Positions 44,519 to 54,392 are shown, counted from the first letter of the stretch. The stretch: 64,000 nt of DNA from Comamonas resistens (GCF_030064165.1 NZ_CP125947.1:1364001-1428000); one strand, 5' to 3'. The notes: a model not told the origin generated them from the letters alone. Program-made: numbers and translations.

Positions 44519-45340
44519 TCAATGCCCCAGATGCTGGGGCAGCACTTCCTGCAGGATGGTGGTGGCGATTTCCTCGATCGACTTGGTGGTGCTGGACAAC
44601 CACTCGATGCCGCTGCGGCGCATCATGGCCTCGGCCTCGGCTACTTCATAGCGGCAGTTCTGCAGACTTGCGTACTTGGAGTCGGGGCGGCGTTCGTTGC
44701 GGATGGAGGACAGGCGCATCGGGTCAATCGTCAGGCCAAACAGTTTCTGGCGATAAGGCACCAGTGCCGGCGGCAGCTGCTTGCGTTCGAAGTCTTCGGG
44801 AATCAGCGGATAGTTGGCCACCTTGAGGCCGAACTGCATGGCCAGGTACAGGCTGGTGGGCGTCTTGCCCGAGCGGCTCACGCCCACCAGGATGACGTCG
44901 GCGCCCGTCAGATCGGTATTGGTCTGGCCGTCGTCATGGGCCAGCGTGTAGTTGATGGCCTCCATGCGTTCCAGATATTCCTTGCTCTCGCTGATATCGG
45001 CAAAGCGGCCCACACGGTGCAACGACTTCTGGCCCAGTTCCACCTCCAGCGGGCGTACAAAGGTGCCGAACATGTCAAAGACCTTTCCCTTGCAGGTCGA
45101 CTCGATCAGTTCCAGATATTCCTGATTGACCAGGGTGGTGAAGACAATGGGCTTCTTGCTCTCGACCGAAGCCACGTGGTTGATCTGGCGGATGGCCTGA
45201 TGGACCTTGTCCATGGAGTCCACAAAAGGAATGCGCACCAGACGGGGCTTGGTGTCGAACTGGGCCATGATGGCCGTCCCAAAGGTCTCCGCAGTGATGC
45301 CGGTGCCGTCAGAAATGACAAATATCGTATGGGTATGCAT
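44519..45340 (-). CDS. ppsR: PEP synthase regulatory protein (bifunctional kinase/pyrophosphorylase, DUF299)
   Basis: A 273-residue regulator that inactivates PEP synthase by ADP-dependent threonine phosphorylation and reactivates it by phosphate-dependent dephosphorylation. The P-loop G-V-S-R-S-G-K-T lies near residue 152, and the N-terminal FVISDGTGITAETFG and C-terminal NRRPDSKYAS-like NERRPDSKYASLQNC are typical. It is divergent from ppsA with 253 bases between, the standard arrangement, and this pairing fixes the substrate as PpsA. Confidence 0.93.
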   Translation of the reverse strand: MHTHTIFVISDGTGITAETFGTAIMAQFDTKPRLVRIPFVDSMDKVHQAIRQINHVASVESKKPIVFTTLVNQEYLELIESTCKGKVFDMFGTFVRPLEVELGQKSLHRVGRFADISESKEYLERMEAINYTLAHDDGQTNTDLTGADVILVGVSRSGKTPTSLYLAMQFGLKVANYPLIPEDFERKQLPPALVPYRQKLFGLTIDPMRLSSIRNERRPDSKYASLQNCRYEVAEAEAMMRRSGIEWLSSTTKSIEEIATTILQEVLPQHLGH

Positions 45341-45593
45341 GGTGCGCGCTTTGATTGGATAAGGGCTAGGTCTGGAATGCCATGCCCCGGACTCTGAAAC
45401 AGGTTTGAGCCACGCGAAGCGCTTCGGCTCGGCCTACAATGGCGCCCATTATTCCCAAATTCCAACCCATGCTCGTTGACGGTCGACATCCAGAACAGCA
45501 AAGCACTGCATTGATGCAGCGTGGGTTCGCGTGCCCCTGGCCATTCAGCCCAGAGGACGCCTGCGTACCGGTTTTTAACTTTGGAGCTTCCCC

Positions 45594-47984
45594 ATGTCTC
45601 AACTGTTCGAGGCGACCGCATTGGTCGTTCCGTTTGAAAAACTGAGAATGTCCGATGTCGAGTCCGTAGGCGGCAAGAACGCCTCGCTCGGCGAAATGAT
45701 CTCGCAACTGCCCCAGGGCGTGCGCGTGCCTACCGGCTTTGCCACCACGGCCCATGCGTTCCGCGAATTCCTAGCCTTTGAAGGCTTGGCCGACAAGATC
45801 TCTGCCAAGCTGGCCGCTCTGGACGTGGACGATGTCCGCGCCCTGGCCGCTGTGGGCGCGGAAATCCGTGCCATGGTGGAAAACCAGCCTTTCCCTGCCG
45901 ATCTGGAAAAGGCCATCCGCGACGAATTCGCTCGCCTGCAGGGCGGCAATAGCGAAGCCTCTTTTGCCGTGCGCTCCTCCGCAACTGCGGAAGATCTGCC
46001 CGACGCATCGTTTGCCGGCCAGCAGGAAACCTTCCTGAACGTGGTGGGCATCGAGGACGTGCTGCACAAGATGAAGGAGGTGTTCGCCTCGCTGTACAAC
46101 GACCGCGCCATCTCCTACCGTGTGCACAAGGGCTTCGAGCACGATGTGGTGGCATTGTCCGCCGGCGTGCAGCGCATGGTGCGCTCCGACCTGGGCGCCG
46201 CCGGCGTGATGTTCACCATCGACACCGAATCCGGTTTCGAAGAAGTGGTCTTCATCACCTCCAGCTACGGCCTGGGCGAGACCGTGGTGCAGGGCGCCGT
46301 GAACCCTGACGAGTTCTATGTGCACAAGCCCATGCTCAAGGCTGGCAACAAGGCACTGATCCGCCGCAATCTGGGCTCCAAGCTGATCCAGATGATCTTC
46401 GCTACTCCCGAAGAGAAGGCTGCCGATGGCAAGCTGGTCAAGACCGTGGACGTGGCCCATGAGCTGCGCAACCGTTACTCGCTGACCGACGAGGAAGTGC
46501 AGCAGCTGGCGCATTACGCACTGGTGATCGAGCAGCACTATGGCCGTCCCATGGACATCGAGTGGGGCAAGGACGGTACCGACGGCCAGCTCTACATCCT
46601 GCAGGCTCGCCCCGAAACCGTGAAGAGCCAGTCCAAGGGTCAGGCCGAGCTGCGTTACAAGCTCAAGGGCACAGGCAATGTGCTGGCCGAAGGCCGTGCC
46701 ATTGGCCAGAAGATCGGTACCGGCCCCGTGCGTCTGGTGTCCGACATTTCGCAGATGGATCAGGTGCAAGCCGGTGATGTGCTTGTGACCGACATGACCG
46801 ACCCCAACTGGGAGCCCGTCATGAAGAAGGCTTCTGCCATCGTGACCAACCGTGGTGGCCGTACCTGCCACGCGGCCATCATTGCGCGTGAACTGGGCAT
46901 TCCTGCGGTCGTGGGCTGTGGCAACGCCACCGATCTGCTCAAGGCCGACACCCTGGTGACCGTGTCCTGCGCCGAAGGCGATACCGGCAAGATCTATGAC
47001 GGTCTGATCGAGACCGAGGTGACCGAGGTCAAGCGCGGCGAGATGCCCTCGATCCCGACCAAGATCATGATGAATGTGGGCAACCCCCAGCTGGCTTTTG
47101 ACTTTGCCCAGTTGCCCAACGAAGGCGTGGGTCTGGCGCGTCTCGAGTTCATCATCAACAACAATATCGGCGTACACCCTAAGGCCATCTTGGACTACCC
47201 CGCTGTGGCTCCCGACCTGAAGAAGGCTGTGGAATCCGTGGCCCGTGGCCATGCATCGCCCCGTGCCTTCTACGTGGACAAGGTGGCGGAAGGCGTGGCA
47301 ACGATTGCTGCTGCCTTCTGGCCCAAGCCCGTCATCGTGCGCATGTCGGACTTCAAGTCCAACGAATACCGCAAGCTGATCGGCGGCAGCCGCTACGAGC
47401 CCGAGGAAGAGAACCCCATGCTGGGCTTCCGTGGTGCGGCGCGCTACATCTCGTCCGAGTTCGGCGAAGCCTTCAAGATGGAATGCGAAGCCCTGCGCCG
47501 CGTGCGTGAGGAAATGGGCCTGACCAACATCAAGATCATGATTCCGTTCGTGCGTACGCTGGGCCAGGCCAAGCGCGTGACCGAGCTGCTGGCTGAAAAC
47601 GGCTTGAAGCGCGGCGAGAACGGCCTGCAGCTGATCATGATGTGCGAAGTGCCCTCCAACGCCATCCTGGCCGATGAGTTCCTCGAGTACTTCGACGGCT
47701 TCTCCGTGGGCTCCAACGACCTGACCCAGCTGACCCTGGGCCTGGACCGCGATTCCGGTCTGGAGCTGCTGGCTGCCGACTTCGACGAGCGCGACCCCGC
47801 CGTCAAGAAGATGCTGTCCCGTGCCATCAAGGCCTGCCGTGACCAGGACAAGTACGTCGGCATCTGCGGTCAGGGCCCTTCGGACCACCCCGACTTTGCC
47901 AAGTGGTTGGCCGACGAAGGCATCTCGTCCATCTCGCTGAACCCTGACAGCGTGGTTGCCACTTGGCAGAAGCTGGCTGAATAA
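45594..47984 (+). CDS. ppsA: Phosphoenolpyruvate synthase PpsA
   Basis: Converts pyruvate and ATP to PEP, AMP and phosphate for gluconeogenesis; 796 residues. Domains: N-terminal ATP-grasp (about 15-350; [25 protein letters not shown]), phosphohistidine domain with the catalytic His in [17 protein letters not shown] (about 420-430), and a TIM-barrel PEP domain (about 480-790; [50 protein letters not shown]). The regulatory threonine precedes the catalytic histidine. GGAG ribosome site before the ATG at 45594. A TACAAT box lies at 45435-45440 in the divergent ppsR/ppsA gap. Confidence 0.97.
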   Translation: MSQLFEATALVVPFEKLRMSDVESVGGKNASLGEMISQLPQGVRVPTGFATTAHAFREFLAFEGLADKISAKLAALDVDDVRALAAVGAEIRAMVENQPFPADLEKAIRDEFARLQGGNSEASFAVRSSATAEDLPDASFAGQQETFLNVVGIEDVLHKMKEVFASLYNDRAISYRVHKGFEHDVVALSAGVQRMVRSDLGAAGVMFTIDTESGFEEVVFITSSYGLGETVVQGAVNPDEFYVHKPMLKAGNKALIRRNLGSKLIQMIFATPEEKAADGKLVKTVDVAHELRNRYSLTDEEVQQLAHYALVIEQHYGRPMDIEWGKDGTDGQLYILQARPETVKSQSKGQAELRYKLKGTGNVLAEGRAIGQKIGTGPVRLVSDISQMDQVQAGDVLVTDMTDPNWEPVMKKASAIVTNRGGRTCHAAIIARELGIPAVVGCGNATDLLKADTLVTVSCAEGDTGKIYDGLIETEVTEVKRGEMPSIPTKIMMNVGNPQLAFDFAQLPNEGVGLARLEFIINNNIGVHPKAILDYPAVAPDLKKAVESVARGHASPRAFYVDKVAEGVATIAAAFWPKPVIVRMSDFKSNEYRKLIGGSRYEPEEENPMLGFRGAARYISSEFGEAFKMECEALRRVREEMGLTNIKIMIPFVRTLGQAKRVTELLAENGLKRGENGLQLIMMCEVPSNAILADEFLEYFDGFSVGSNDLTQLTLGLDRDSGLELLAADFDERDPAVKKMLSRAIKACRDQDKYVGICGQGPSDHPDFAKWLADEGISSISLNPDSVVATWQKLAE

Positions 47985-47998
47985 GCTGTTGCATCGCC

Positions 47999-48370
47999 AT
48001 GCAGACGCCTCAAGCGCCCATGCATGACGATGCTGCGTCGGACGCACTGTTCGACGCTTACGGCAGACCGCGGGAGGTTACCTTCCCGCCGGATCTGCAC
48101 GACGCGCACCACCTGAAACTCAAAGCCTTGCTGCTGACGGTCTGGGTGGTGTTTTCATTTGGCAGCAGCTACTTTGCACGGGATCTCCAGGCTCTGTTTC
48201 CCGATTGGCCCGTTGCCTACTGGATGGCGGCGCAGGGTTCCGTGCTTGTGTTTTTGCTGATCATCGTGGTCTACTGCGTGGCCATGGATTATTTCGAGCG
48301 CAAGCAAGCCAAGGAGGATGCCCGCCAAGCGGCATCTGAACACTTAGCCAGCACTACCCCGCATGTCTGA
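47999..48370 (+). CDS. DUF4212 small subunit of sodium/solute symporter
   Basis: A 123-residue protein with two transmembrane helices (about 43-62 and 74-98). The FSFGSSYFARDL and YWMAAQGSVLVFLLIIVVYCVAMDYFERK motifs are typical of DUF4212 partners of sodium/solute symporters. It starts 14 bases after ppsA and overlaps the symporter gene by 8 bases, so it belongs to both. It probably stabilises or gates the large subunit. Confidence 0.85.
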   Translation: MQTPQAPMHDDAASDALFDAYGRPREVTFPPDLHDAHHLKLKALLLTVWVVFSFGSSYFARDLQALFPDWPVAYWMAAQGSVLVFLLIIVVYCVAMDYFERKQAKEDARQAASEHLASTTPHV

Positions 48371-50474
48371 GCGGCCCTTGCTCAGCCGCGCCTATCACTG
48401 GCGCCTGCACCGTATTCTTTTTCTCTATGTTCTGGGGGTGCTGGGCTTTCTGGGCGCTATGTTCTGGGCCGAAGCACGCGGCCTTTCACGCCACTGGATA
48501 GGCCCTATCTTTCTGTTTTGCACGGTGATGGTCTATGCGGGCATTGGTGTGTATTCACGTACCAGTGATGCCGAGGAGTACTTCGTCGCCGGGCGCCGCA
48601 TTCCCCCGTTCTATAACGGCATGGCCGCTGCGGCCGACTGGATGAGTGCTGCCTCGTTCATCAGCCTCTCGGGTGCTCTTTATCTGCAAGGTTTCTCGGG
48701 AGCAGGCTCGCAACCGGGCGGGCTGGCTTATGTGCTGGGCTGGACCGGAGGCTTTTGCCTGGTCGGCATGCTGATTGCCCCCTATCTGCGGGCCATGAAC
48801 CTCTATACCGTGCCGGATTTTTTCCAGGCCCGGTTTGGCGGGCGCTGGCCGCGCATCATTGCGGCGCTGGCCGCCATCACCTGCTCCTTCACCTATGTGG
48901 TGGCCCAGATCTATGGCGTGGGCCTGAGTGCCGCGCGGCTCACGGGCGTGCAGTTCGAGATCGGCATCATGCTGGGTCTGGGCGGTGTGCTGCTGTGCTC
49001 GTTTCTGGGGGGCATGCGTGCCATCACCTGGACACAGGTGGCGCAGTATGTGGTGATCTTGCTGGCCTTCATGCTGCCGGTCTCCTGGCTGGCCTACAAG
49101 CAACTGGGCAATCCCTTGGCACCGGTGGTCTACACCCAGCAGCTGAGCAAGATTGCAGCCATGGAGCAGCAGTTGCTGGCTTCCGAAGCCGAGCAATCTG
49201 TGCTGGAAGCCTATCGCACCCGCGCTCAGGTGCTGCAGGCCAAACTGCGCGATGTGCCCAATGTGCTGGCTGCGGAGCGGCAGGCGCTGGCAGAGCATAT
49301 CCGCGAGCTGCGCACCAGCAGCGGCAATATCGGCGCCATCATGGCCGCCAGCCGCGAACTGGCTTCCATGCCCAGGGACGAAGCGACGGCGCGCGAGCGC
49401 TGGACGCGCGAGCTGCGTGAGGCCTATGAAAGAGCCAAGCCTCTGGGGGGGATACCGCTGCAGAGCCAGCCCTTCGCCGGCGATCCGCATGGCACGCCCG
49501 AGGAGCAGCAGGCTTATGACGTCAGCCGCCGCAATTTCCTGGCGCTGATGTTCTGCCTGATGGTGGGGGCAGCAGGGCTGCCGCATTTGCTCACGCGCTA
49601 TTACACGGTGCCCTCGGTCTCGGCCGCGCGCAGTTCGGTGGCCTGGTCGTTGTTCTTCATCGGCCTGCTCTACCTCAGTGCACCGGCCCTGGCGGTGATG
49701 GTCAAGTACGAGGTCATGAGCAATCTGGTCGGAACGCACTTTGATGCTCTGCCCAACTGGATGGCGCAATGGACGCGTGTGGATGGATCGTTGCTGGCCG
49801 TGGAGGATATCAACGGCGACGGCATCCTGCAGTTTGGCGAGATCCGCATGGGTGCCGACCTGATCATTCTGGCCACGCCGGAGCTGGGAGGAATGCCCTA
49901 TGTCGTATCCGGTCTGGTGGCTGCGGGCGGCCTGGCTGCGGCCCTGTCCACGGCAGATGGCCTGCTGCTGACCATCAGCAATGCGCTGGTACGCGACCTC
50001 TACTACCAGGAGCGCCAGCGTGTGGAGACGTTCAAGCGCCGTATCCTGCCCGAGCAGCGCGTGATTCTGTCCAAGTTTGCGCTGCTGCTGGTGGCGCTCT
50101 CGGCGGCTTTTGTGGCCGCGCGCCGCTCGGCGGACATCCTGCCCATGGTCTCGGCCTCGTTTTCGCTGGCGGCATCGGCTTTTGTGCCTGCCATGGTGAT
50201 GGGCATCTTCTGGCGCGGCACCACGCGGCGTGGAGCCGTTGCCGGCATGCTGATCGGCCTGAGTGTGGCGGTGTACTACATGGTGGCCCATGTGCCCGGG
50301 CTGCAGGGCGTGCTGCCGCAGGCTCTGCGAACCGACAGGCTGTGGTGGGACATTCAGCCAATCTCGGCCGGTGTGTTCGGCGTGCCCGCCGGATTCGTCG
50401 CAACCTTGCTTATCAGCTGGTGGGATGGGCGTCGTGCATTGCGCTTGAAGAAATCCGGACTGGATGGCTGCTGA
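48363..50474 (+). CDS. Sodium:solute symporter (VC_2705/ActP-like), large subunit
   Basis: A 703-residue SSS-family transporter with 12-13 transmembrane helices, longer than the usual 550-600. The conserved core includes EYFVAGRRIPPFYNGMAAAADWMSAASF, AFLGGMRAITWTQVAQY-like SFLGGMRAITWTQ and GGLAAALSTADGLLLTISNAL. Two insertions explain the extra length: a charged helical loop (about residues 265-385), and a periplasmic-side loop with a perfect EF-hand-type segment D-I-N-G-D-G-I-L-Q-F-G-E (residues 482-493). ActP-like members carry acetate, pyruvate or lactate. Linkage to ppsA supports a C2-C3 acid. Confidence 0.87.
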   Translation: MSERPLLSRAYHWRLHRILFLYVLGVLGFLGAMFWAEARGLSRHWIGPIFLFCTVMVYAGIGVYSRTSDAEEYFVAGRRIPPFYNGMAAAADWMSAASFISLSGALYLQGFSGAGSQPGGLAYVLGWTGGFCLVGMLIAPYLRAMNLYTVPDFFQARFGGRWPRIIAALAAITCSFTYVVAQIYGVGLSAARLTGVQFEIGIMLGLGGVLLCSFLGGMRAITWTQVAQYVVILLAFMLPVSWLAYKQLGNPLAPVVYTQQLSKIAAMEQQLLASEAEQSVLEAYRTRAQVLQAKLRDVPNVLAAERQALAEHIRELRTSSGNIGAIMAASRELASMPRDEATARERWTRELREAYERAKPLGGIPLQSQPFAGDPHGTPEEQQAYDVSRRNFLALMFCLMVGAAGLPHLLTRYYTVPSVSAARSSVAWSLFFIGLLYLSAPALAVMVKYEVMSNLVGTHFDALPNWMAQWTRVDGSLLAVEDINGDGILQFGEIRMGADLIILATPELGGMPYVVSGLVAAGGLAAALSTADGLLLTISNALVRDLYYQERQRVETFKRRILPEQRVILSKFALLLVALSAAFVAARRSADILPMVSASFSLAASAFVPAMVMGIFWRGTTRRGAVAGMLIGLSVAVYYMVAHVPGLQGVLPQALRTDRLWWDIQPISAGVFGVPAGFVATLLISWWDGRRALRLKKSGLDGC

Positions 50475-50599
50475 CGCGTGGTGCACCGAGTTGCATGGAT
50501 TTGTGCTGGCGCAAGCTGCCTGATTGGCTGCACGTAAACCCGCTTTGCTCTCTTTTGCAATCCTGTCACCCTGCGCAGGTTCAAGAGGAAAGTACAGCC

Positions 50600-51091
50600 A
50601 TGTATCTGATCAAAACACCAGAGGGGCAGCAGGCCTTCAAGGAGCGCCATGCGGATTTGAGCCAGCGTCTGCGCTCGGCATTTTTGCTGTTTGACGGCAA
50701 CCGGAGTCTGGCGCAGGTGCTTGATGCCACTGCGGCGCTTGGCATTGGCAAGGACGATATTCTGGGCCTGGTGGAAAAAGGCTGGCTGGAGGAAAAGGCT
50801 CAGGCCACCGAGTCTTCCGCCGCCAAGGCTGAGTCCTTGACTGCAGTGTCTGCCATGGTGCCAGCCGAGCTTGATGCGCAAAGCGTGGTCCGTCGCTATC
50901 AAAAAGCCTACCCTATGGCTGCGACCATTACTGGCGGGCTGGGGCTCAAGGGATTTCGGCTGAATCTGGCCGTAGAGGCTGCCATGGGTTATGCGCAATT
51001 GGTGGAGCTGGCTCCGCGCATCCGAGAGGCAGTGGGTGACAAGGCCTATGCACCGCTGCACAAGGCCCTGTTCGAGGCAGAAGCGACCTAG
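50600..51091 (+). CDS. Conserved protein of unknown function
   Basis: A 163-residue cytoplasmic protein. The first 65 residues look like a helix-rich, winged-helix-type unit (FKERHADLSQRLRSAFLLFDGNRSLAQVLDATAALGIGKDDILGLVEKGWL), resembling a response/regulatory wing that decides between states. After an Ala/Ser linker comes a helical C-terminal part. The ATG at 50600 has AGAGGA upstream. It is the only gene between the symporter and a terminator. No family was identified. Confidence 0.65.
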   Translation: MYLIKTPEGQQAFKERHADLSQRLRSAFLLFDGNRSLAQVLDATAALGIGKDDILGLVEKGWLEEKAQATESSAAKAESLTAVSAMVPAELDAQSVVRRYQKAYPMAATITGGLGLKGFRLNLAVEAAMGYAQLVELAPRIREAVGDKAYAPLHKALFEAEAT

Positions 51092-51108
51092 CTTGCTCTC
51101 TGTCCATG

Positions 51109-51136
51109 AAAAAAGCGGCTTGAAAGCCGCTTTTTT
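51109..51136. terminator. Bidirectional terminator between the unknown gene and FKBP
   Basis: AAAAAAGCGGCTT and AAGCCGCTTTTTT form a near-perfect hairpin between two convergent genes. Confidence 0.92.
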
Positions 51137-51159
51137 CAGAGTGAGGGTTTGAGTGTCAG

Positions 51160-51513
51160 TCAGACTGCCAGCAATTCCACATCAAACTTCAGTGTGGCAT
51201 TGGGAGGGATTACGCCGCCGGCGCCGCGTGCGCCATAGCCCAGGGCTGCGGGAATCAGCAGGGTGCGCTGGCCGCCGACCTTCATGCCTTGCACGCCTTC
51301 GTCCCAGCCCTTGATGACCATGCCGGCGCCCAGGGGGAAGACGAAAGGATCATTGCGGTCCTTGCTGGAGTCGAATTTGGCGCCTTGCACGCCATTGTTG
51401 TAGAGCCAGCCGGTGTAGTGCACGGTCACGTTCTGACCGGCACGGGCTTCGGCGCCTTCGCCTACAACGGTGTCTTCGTATTGCAGGCCAGAGGCAGTAG
51501 TGTTGAAAGCCAT
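51160..51513 (-). CDS. FKBP-type peptidyl-prolyl cis-trans isomerase
   Basis: A single FKBP domain of 117 residues, with no leader, so cytoplasmic. Conserved pocket residues are visible in VTVHYTGWL, KFDSSKDRNDPFVFPLGAGMVIKGWDEGVQGMKVGG and LLIPAALGYGARGAGGVIPPNATLKFDVELL. The ATG at 51513 has AGGAAA upstream; an earlier start at 51570 has no support. It accelerates proline isomerisation in folding proteins. An HxlR-type regulator lies upstream on the same strand. Confidence 0.93.
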   Translation of the reverse strand: MAFNTTASGLQYEDTVVGEGAEARAGQNVTVHYTGWLYNNGVQGAKFDSSKDRNDPFVFPLGAGMVIKGWDEGVQGMKVGGQRTLLIPAALGYGARGAGGVIPPNATLKFDVELLAV

Positions 51514-51646
51514 GATGGATTTCCTTTCAGCGCAAAGCAGAAAAAGGCGATGGAAAAAAGGGCCGGCCAAGCATGCTTGGGGCCCTTGGATGATATAGGT
51601 GGGGTTGCCTGCTCAGGAGGCCTTCAGGCCTCTTCAGCAGCAAGGT

Positions 51647-51952
51647 CTACTTCTTGGCACGCGCCGCCACCCAGCGGTTGGCGAAGGCCTGAACGTCCGA
51701 CAGGCGCTTGAGCAGGTCCTGGCCCGCCAGGGTCACGGTGTAGCCGTCGCTGCCATGCTCAAGCAGGCCACACTCGCGCAGCTCTTTGATGCGTGTGTTG
51801 AGTGTGTTGGGGGTGATGCCGCCCACGCTGTCTTGCAGCAGGCGGAAAGTCTGTGGATGACCATCCCGCAGGGCCCACAGCACGCGCAGCGCATATCGGC
51901 ATTCGAGCTTTTCGAACAGCTGGTTGATGGCGGCGTTTTCTTTGGAGCTCAT
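51647..51952 (-). CDS. HxlR-type winged-helix transcriptional regulator
   Basis: A 101-residue protein made only of a winged helix: FEKLECRYALRVLWALRDGHPQTFRLLQDSVGG then ITPNTLNTRIKELRECGLLEHG and the wing DGYTVTLAGQDLL. The layout is HxlR-like, but the typical cysteine-bearing start (C-P-V/I) is missing. The target is unknown. It is followed at 133 bases by the FKBP gene. Confidence 0.78.
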   Translation of the reverse strand: MSSKENAAINQLFEKLECRYALRVLWALRDGHPQTFRLLQDSVGGITPNTLNTRIKELRECGLLEHGSDGYTVTLAGQDLLKRLSDVQAFANRWVAARAKK

Positions 51953-52313
51953 GGACGCTTCTCCTTGCGCAGTGGTGTTATAGAGCCTGGTGCACTTGCC
52001 TGTGCGCTCAGTGCCTAGTCTGGTGAACTATAGCGATTAAATTATTTTGCTACAAGTTTAGTAGCTCCAAATCTGCAACTGCAACGCCTTGAGGTGATAA
52101 ACACGACAAACTGCGGCCAAGTGTTGCGGGGGGGCCACGAAACCAGATAGGACAAGTCTGTGCTTCAGGGTTTATAGCAATACGCCAAGCCTCCAGGCGT
52201 GATCGACGGCTTTGGACAGGGCATGCCGGAAGTGCGAGTGCTGGCTTTGTGAGGGAAATTGCAGTGATCTTGGCTGCTAGGCCAATCAGCATATGCGCAG
52301 GCAGCTATTGAAA
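51953..52313. other. Intergenic region without recognisable feature
   Basis: 361 bases. A short minus-strand frame (52050-52292) has no ribosome site and an unlikely composition, so I do not call it. AT-rich stretches at 52020-52075 probably contain the promoter of the HxlR-type gene. Confidence 0.4.
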
Positions 52314-53258
52314 TCATAGTCCGGTGTTGTGGGCTCCCGCTTGCTTCATCTGCACCAGCAGCTGCAGCAAGCGGTTGGCGGGCGTGGCAACCCCCAGTGT
52401 CTGCCCGCGCCGCACCACATAGCCGTTGAGATGATCAATTTCCGTGGGCTTGCCGCGTGACAGGTCTTGCGCGGTGGAGGACAACTGGCCCGGCATGGTG
52501 CGGGCGATGGCTGCAATGGCCTCGTCAATCTGCGCGGGCAGTTTCACTCCATCGGCCCGGGCGACGGCCTTGCACTCGTTGGCGATGTCCTGCATGACGG
52601 CAGCGGTGCCTGTTTGCGCCACCAGCCAGCCATAGGGCTGCTGGGTCAGGGCAGAGAGCGCGTTGTAGACGCAGTTGATGATGAGCTTTTGCCAAAGTGA
52701 CGAACGCACGTCATCCGATATCTGGGTGGGAATGCCGGCGGCACTGAACTGCCGTGCAATTTCAGGCCCTTGCGGGCAGGAGGCGATGACCAGCTCGCCC
52801 CGGCCAAAGTGGCGCACATGGCCGGGACCGGCCATGGCTGTGGCCACATAGACCACGGTGGCGGCCACGGGTTGGCAGCCCAGGATGGAGCGCATGCGTT
52901 CGTCGTTGTCCACGCCGTTTTGCAGGCTCAGTATCTGGGTATGCGGTGCCAGATAAGGCTTGATCTGGGCTGCAGCGGTTTCCGTGTCGGTGGACTTGAC
53001 ACAGAACAGCACGACATCAGCCCCCGCCACTGACTGAGCGCTGGTGCTGGCGGTCACGGGGATGTGGGTGTCCTGCTCAGCCGTCTGCAGCCGCAGGCCA
53101 TGCTCGCGAATGGCTTGCACATGCGACTCGCGGCCAATCAGAGTGACGGCATGGCCGGCACGCGCCAGCAAGGCGCCGAAATAGCAGCCCACCGAGCCCG
53201 CCCCCAGGACGGCAACAGACAGCGAAGGCTTGGAGGAGGAGTGAGCTGATGAGGTCAT
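52314..53258 (-). CDS. Ketopantoate reductase family protein (PanE/ApbA)
   Basis: A 314-residue NADPH-dependent 2-ketopantoate reductase-like enzyme. The nucleotide motif VAVLGAGSVGCYFGALLARAGH is near residue 16, the FCVKSTDT and LSLQNGVDNDERM segments are present, and the catalytic lysine and active-site asparagine are in WQKLIINCVYNALSAL. Glu/Asp in EIDHLNGYVVRRG is the late signature. True PanE acts in coenzyme A synthesis; Comamonas often has paralogues in catabolic settings. The Bug-type binding protein gene sits 13 bases downstream in genome order (upstream in transcription), suggesting a catabolic paralogue. Confidence 0.85.
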   Translation of the reverse strand: MTSSAHSSSKPSLSVAVLGAGSVGCYFGALLARAGHAVTLIGRESHVQAIREHGLRLQTAEQDTHIPVTASTSAQSVAGADVVLFCVKSTDTETAAAQIKPYLAPHTQILSLQNGVDNDERMRSILGCQPVAATVVYVATAMAGPGHVRHFGRGELVIASCPQGPEIARQFSAAGIPTQISDDVRSSLWQKLIINCVYNALSALTQQPYGWLVAQTGTAAVMQDIANECKAVARADGVKLPAQIDEAIAAIARTMPGQLSSTAQDLSRGKPTEIDHLNGYVVRRGQTLGVATPANRLLQLLVQMKQAGAHNTGL

Positions 53259-53271
53259 GGACTATGAAAGT

Positions 53272-54285
53272 TCAAGTCTTGAGCTTGAGCAGGTAGCTCA
53301 TGAGCTGCGCCGTAGAGGTTTCGATTTCCAGAAAGTCCTGCAGCGATTTTCCTGTCTGCCACGAGGCATTCCAGCTGTTGCTGCTCAGGCTTTGCTTCCA
53401 GCTGGCCTGGTTTGTTGCAAATTCAATAGCTGCAGTCATTTGCTGGGAGCGCGCTGCAGGCAGGTTTTTACCTGTAAAAACAGCACGCCAGTTGGACATC
53501 TCCGCGTCAACGCCCTGGTCACGCATGGAGGCAATGCCGAACAGGGTTCGCCGGGAGGAGACGCCAAGCGCGCGCAGCTTGCCACTTTGCAGGGCATCCC
53601 GGAACTCGCTGTAGCCCGAGATACCTACCTGTACCTGCTTTTGCAGCAAGGCCTGTACCACGTCGTTGCCGCCCGGAAAAGCCTTGTACTGCAATTGCTC
53701 GGCATTGGCCTTGGACAGGCGGGCCAGCATTCCTGCGTACATATGGTCCACACCGCCCGCAGATCCGCCGGCAACAGTCACCGAGGCCAGGTTTTCGCGC
53801 ATGGCCTTGGCCAGAGACTTGGGGTCGCTGATGGGGGAGTCTGCAGGTACGGCCACGACCAGGTAGTCGCTGGTCAGGCGTGCCAGGGCTTGCACTTTCT
53901 GCAGATCCGCAGACGCCTTGTTCAAGGCCAGCGCACCGACCATGACCATGCCTCCGATCATCAGGCTGTTGGGGTCGCTGCCATAGCGCTGGGTGTATTC
54001 GGCCAGTCCGATGGTGCCACCCTTGCCGCCTATGTTTTCGTAGATGACCTTGTCGACCATGCCGCTGCTGGTCAGTGCTGTACCGAGCGCCCGCCCCGTC
54101 TGGTCCCAGCCGCCGCCGGGGTTGGCCGGAATCACGATGCGTATCTGTGCCCCCAGGCGCAGTGCCGGGTTGGTTTGCGCGCTTGCCATGCCCAGGCTGG
54201 AGCTCGCAAGCAGGGCCGAGGAGTAGCCCAGCCACTGGCGGCGTGAAAGGGCGTGGCCGGTGATTTTGCGGATAGGGTCAGTCAT
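53272..54285 (-). CDS. Bug/TctC-type tripartite tricarboxylate transporter binding protein
   Basis: A 337-residue periplasmic solute receptor. It has a twin-arginine leader (LSRRQWLGYSSALLASSSLGMASAQ) and the TctC fold starting QIRIVIPANPGGGWDQTGRALG. Other signs are VIYENIGGKGGTIGLAEY, VAVPADSPISDPKSLAKAM and the GGSAGGVDHMYAGML binding loop. Bug proteins bind small carboxylates; this branch lacks adjacent TctA/TctB permease genes, so it is an orphan. The ATG at 54285 has AAGGAAA upstream. The PanE-like gene follows 13 bases after its stop. Confidence 0.87.
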   Translation of the reverse strand: MTDPIRKITGHALSRRQWLGYSSALLASSSLGMASAQTNPALRLGAQIRIVIPANPGGGWDQTGRALGTALTSSGMVDKVIYENIGGKGGTIGLAEYTQRYGSDPNSLMIGGMVMVGALALNKASADLQKVQALARLTSDYLVVAVPADSPISDPKSLAKAMRENLASVTVAGGSAGGVDHMYAGMLARLSKANAEQLQYKAFPGGNDVVQALLQKQVQVGISGYSEFRDALQSGKLRALGVSSRRTLFGIASMRDQGVDAEMSNWRAVFTGKNLPAARSQQMTAAIEFATNQASWKQSLSSNSWNASWQTGKSLQDFLEIETSTAQLMSYLLKLKT

Positions 54286-54358
54286 GGCTTGTTTCCTTTT
54301 GTTAAGCCGGCATGGTGCCTGGCGTGCAAGCAAAGGCTTGCTGACCTGAGCTACATGC

Positions 54359-54392
54359 AAAAAAGCCCCGGCTTTTACGGGCCAGGGCTTGA
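54359..54392 (-). terminator. Intrinsic terminator of rpoD
   Basis: On the minus strand AAGCCC-T-GGC pairs with GCC-G-GGGCTT and is followed by six or seven T, 40 bases past the rpoD stop. Confidence 0.75.

Noticed and set aside
48555..50486. 643-residue frame opposite the symporter, and similar ones opposite ppsA (45771-48047) and the heme receptor (36217-38166)
   Set aside because: Antisense shadows of well-supported genes; no family motifs and no ribosome sites.
52050..52292. 80-residue minus-strand frame between the HxlR-type and PanE-like genes
   Set aside because: No ribosome site, unusual composition and no recognisable fold; treated as noncoding.
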